The notes beneath the pieces were generated by a model that searched no databases, was not told the DNA's origin, and worked only from the letters and a program-made list of their open reading frames with translations. A DNA stretch of 19,755 bases. Source: Candidatus Uhrbacteria bacterium CG_4_9_14_3_um_filter_36_7 (lineage in GTDB: Bacteria; Patescibacteriota; Patescibacteriia; UBA9934; GWF2-40-263). The position numbers and the translations under genes are program-made. The DNA is taken from the NCBI GenBank assembly GCA_002791255.1, contig PFWS01000052.1, positions 4,683 to 24,437 on the forward strand. Reading direction: 5' to 3'. Shown here piece by piece: positions 19,088-19,755 of this stretch (positions are counted from its first letter, which is position 1; each line of letters starts with the position of its first letter).

Positions 19088-19411
19088 TCAATTCATCCTC
19101 TTTCTCAGATGAAAAAGAAGGATCTCACGGACGTGACTTACAAGTTGAAAATCAGCGTCGATTTCGTCAAACTGATTTCGATAAACACGACGTTCGGTTT
19201 CAAGAAATCGAATAATCTGATCTAGACTTGCTATCACATTCCTGATCCTCTCCTGGTAAATCATCTCATCGCTGGTCTGGCGGCGGCAGGATGCTTTGAT
19301 GCCGCAGACAATTTCACGCAACCCTCTTCTCCAGCCACCATAGGCCAATCTGCCTCTACAGATCACAGACATATTGTGTATATCAAAAGTCGGTTCATTT
19401 TCTGTTGCCAC
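19088..19411 (-). CDS. Hypothetical protein, Arg-rich and helical
   Basis: Not recognised. 107 residues from a GTG at 19411-19409, preceded by GAGG at 7 nt, which supports this start; it lies 13 nt after the stop of the upstream small gene. The N-terminal part has three cysteines (C18, C36, C42) and WRRGLREI; the C-terminal two thirds are charged helices (about 55-105, ending LRKRMN). No membrane segment or signal peptide. Base use is more GC-rich than in the housekeeping genes of the window, with AGG, CGC and GGC codons, similar to the lipoprotein gene. A four-helix-bundle-type fold is possible, but I cannot assign a family. Confidence 0.6.
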   Translation of the reverse strand: MATENEPTFDIHNMSVICRGRLAYGGWRRGLREIVCGIKASCRRQTSDEMIYQERIRNVIASLDQIIRFLETERRVYRNQFDEIDADFQLVSHVREILLFHLRKRMN

Positions 19412-19424
19412 GGCACACCCTCAC

Positions 19425-19670
19425 TTATTGCAACATTCTAATTACAAGTTCCACCTTGGTTTTCTCAAAAGCATAAGATCCATTCAACCTTGAGTGAAAA
19501 GATCGCAGTTGATATATAACCGACTTACGAACATCGGTTCGATCTCGAAAATGATGAAGAGTAAGATATTCAATTTGATCCACAAACACTTGATGCAACT
19601 GCTCTATACACAAAGTTATCCATTCCGGAACAATTTGCCCTTCCGGAGAAATTATTAAAACATTCTTCAT
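19425..19670 (-). CDS. Hypothetical small protein
   Basis: Not recognised. 81 residues; an in-frame TAA four codons upstream makes this ATG the first possible start. It begins with a beta-like stretch (KNVLIISPEGQIVP) followed by helical sequence, with a basic middle (HFRDRTDVRKS, about 40-50). No cysteines apart from C22, no membrane segment. It lies between the terminator at the right edge and the next small gene (13 nt away), so the two probably form a small operon of their own. No good promoter is visible in the AT-rich gap before it. Confidence 0.5.
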   Translation of the reverse strand: MKNVLIISPEGQIVPEWITLCIEQLHQVFVDQIEYLTLHHFRDRTDVRKSVIYQLRSFHSRLNGSYAFEKTKVELVIRMLQ

Positions 19671-19728
19671 AACTTTGAATTACGAAAGTCCTCATAAAGC
19701 CTAAATATTAAAAAATTGATACAATAAC

Positions 19729-19753
19729 AAAAAACACCGTGGGAACACGATGT
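19729..19753 (-). terminator. Intrinsic terminator of a gene beyond the right edge
   Basis: Minus strand ACATCGTG, loop TTCC, CACGGTGT (8 bp with one G-T), then TTTTTTGTT. It shows that another minus-strand gene ends just outside the window. Confidence 0.8.
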
Positions 19754-19755
19754 CT

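Noticed and set aside
19088..19670. Toxin-antitoxin pair
   Set aside because: Only size and pairing suggest it; no toxin or antitoxin motif is visible in either protein.
1..19755. tRNA, rRNA or insertion sequences
   Set aside because: Intergenic gaps are short and show no cloverleaf, rRNA-like or transposase sequence; no gene-free stretch exceeds 300 bases.

Overview
This looks like a stretch of a reduced, AT-rich bacterial genome, most likely a Patescibacteria (Candidate Phyla Radiation) member. This is inferred from gene content and style, not proven. The signs are tight gene packing with ATGA overlaps, mostly SD-less or leaderless starts, a shortened UvrA and a UvrC without its usual tail, an archaeal-type NMN adenylyltransferase, and a membrane-anchored Clp-like AAA+ protein next to a small conserved-looking membrane protein. 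The standard code fits; no reading frame needs a recoded stop.

Layout. 1-1615 (minus): an amino-acid permease followed by an overlapping membrane protein that runs off the left edge. 1711-4139 (plus): dnaB, ebfC (ybaB) and recR, ending in a bidirectional terminator. 4191-9813 (minus): tgt, a small membrane protein, a membrane-anchored Clp-like ATPase and a WecA-type glycan phosphotransferase, then rplU from its own strong promoter. 9862-11612 (minus): a short mra/dcw cluster (mraZ, rsmH, ftsL-like) with a promoter overlapped by four 10-bp-spaced TGGR boxes, a textbook MraZ operator. 11799-18332: the complete UvrABC excision machinery on the minus strand (uvrB-uvrA operon, separate uvrC), interrupted by a plus-strand, GC-rich lipoprotein cassette with its own promoter, SD and terminator. 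18454-18954 (minus): nadM. 19088-19670 (minus): two small unrecognised genes between terminators.

The most unusual signal is a family of degenerate arrays with a strict 7-bp period at gene borders (upstream of ebfC, at the ends of uvrC, uvrA and nadM, and in the uvrC leader). At uvrC and uvrA the arrays share one architecture: purine-rich heptads, an 8-nt TTTA core, then pyrimidine-rich heptads. In both, the core supplies the stop codon and the array encodes the last residues. Separately, two copies of a palindrome lie in the same frame inside uvrC and each encodes an NG[LF]KPF peptide, resembling the in-frame palindromic elements known from Rickettsia.

Other points: the Clp-like protein has a degenerate first ATPase module and lacks the usual tyrosine pore loop in the second; UvrA lacks nearly all of its insertion domain; the WecA-type enzyme carries changes at two otherwise conserved motif positions; and two extended -10 promoters are embedded in the upstream gene's stop codon.
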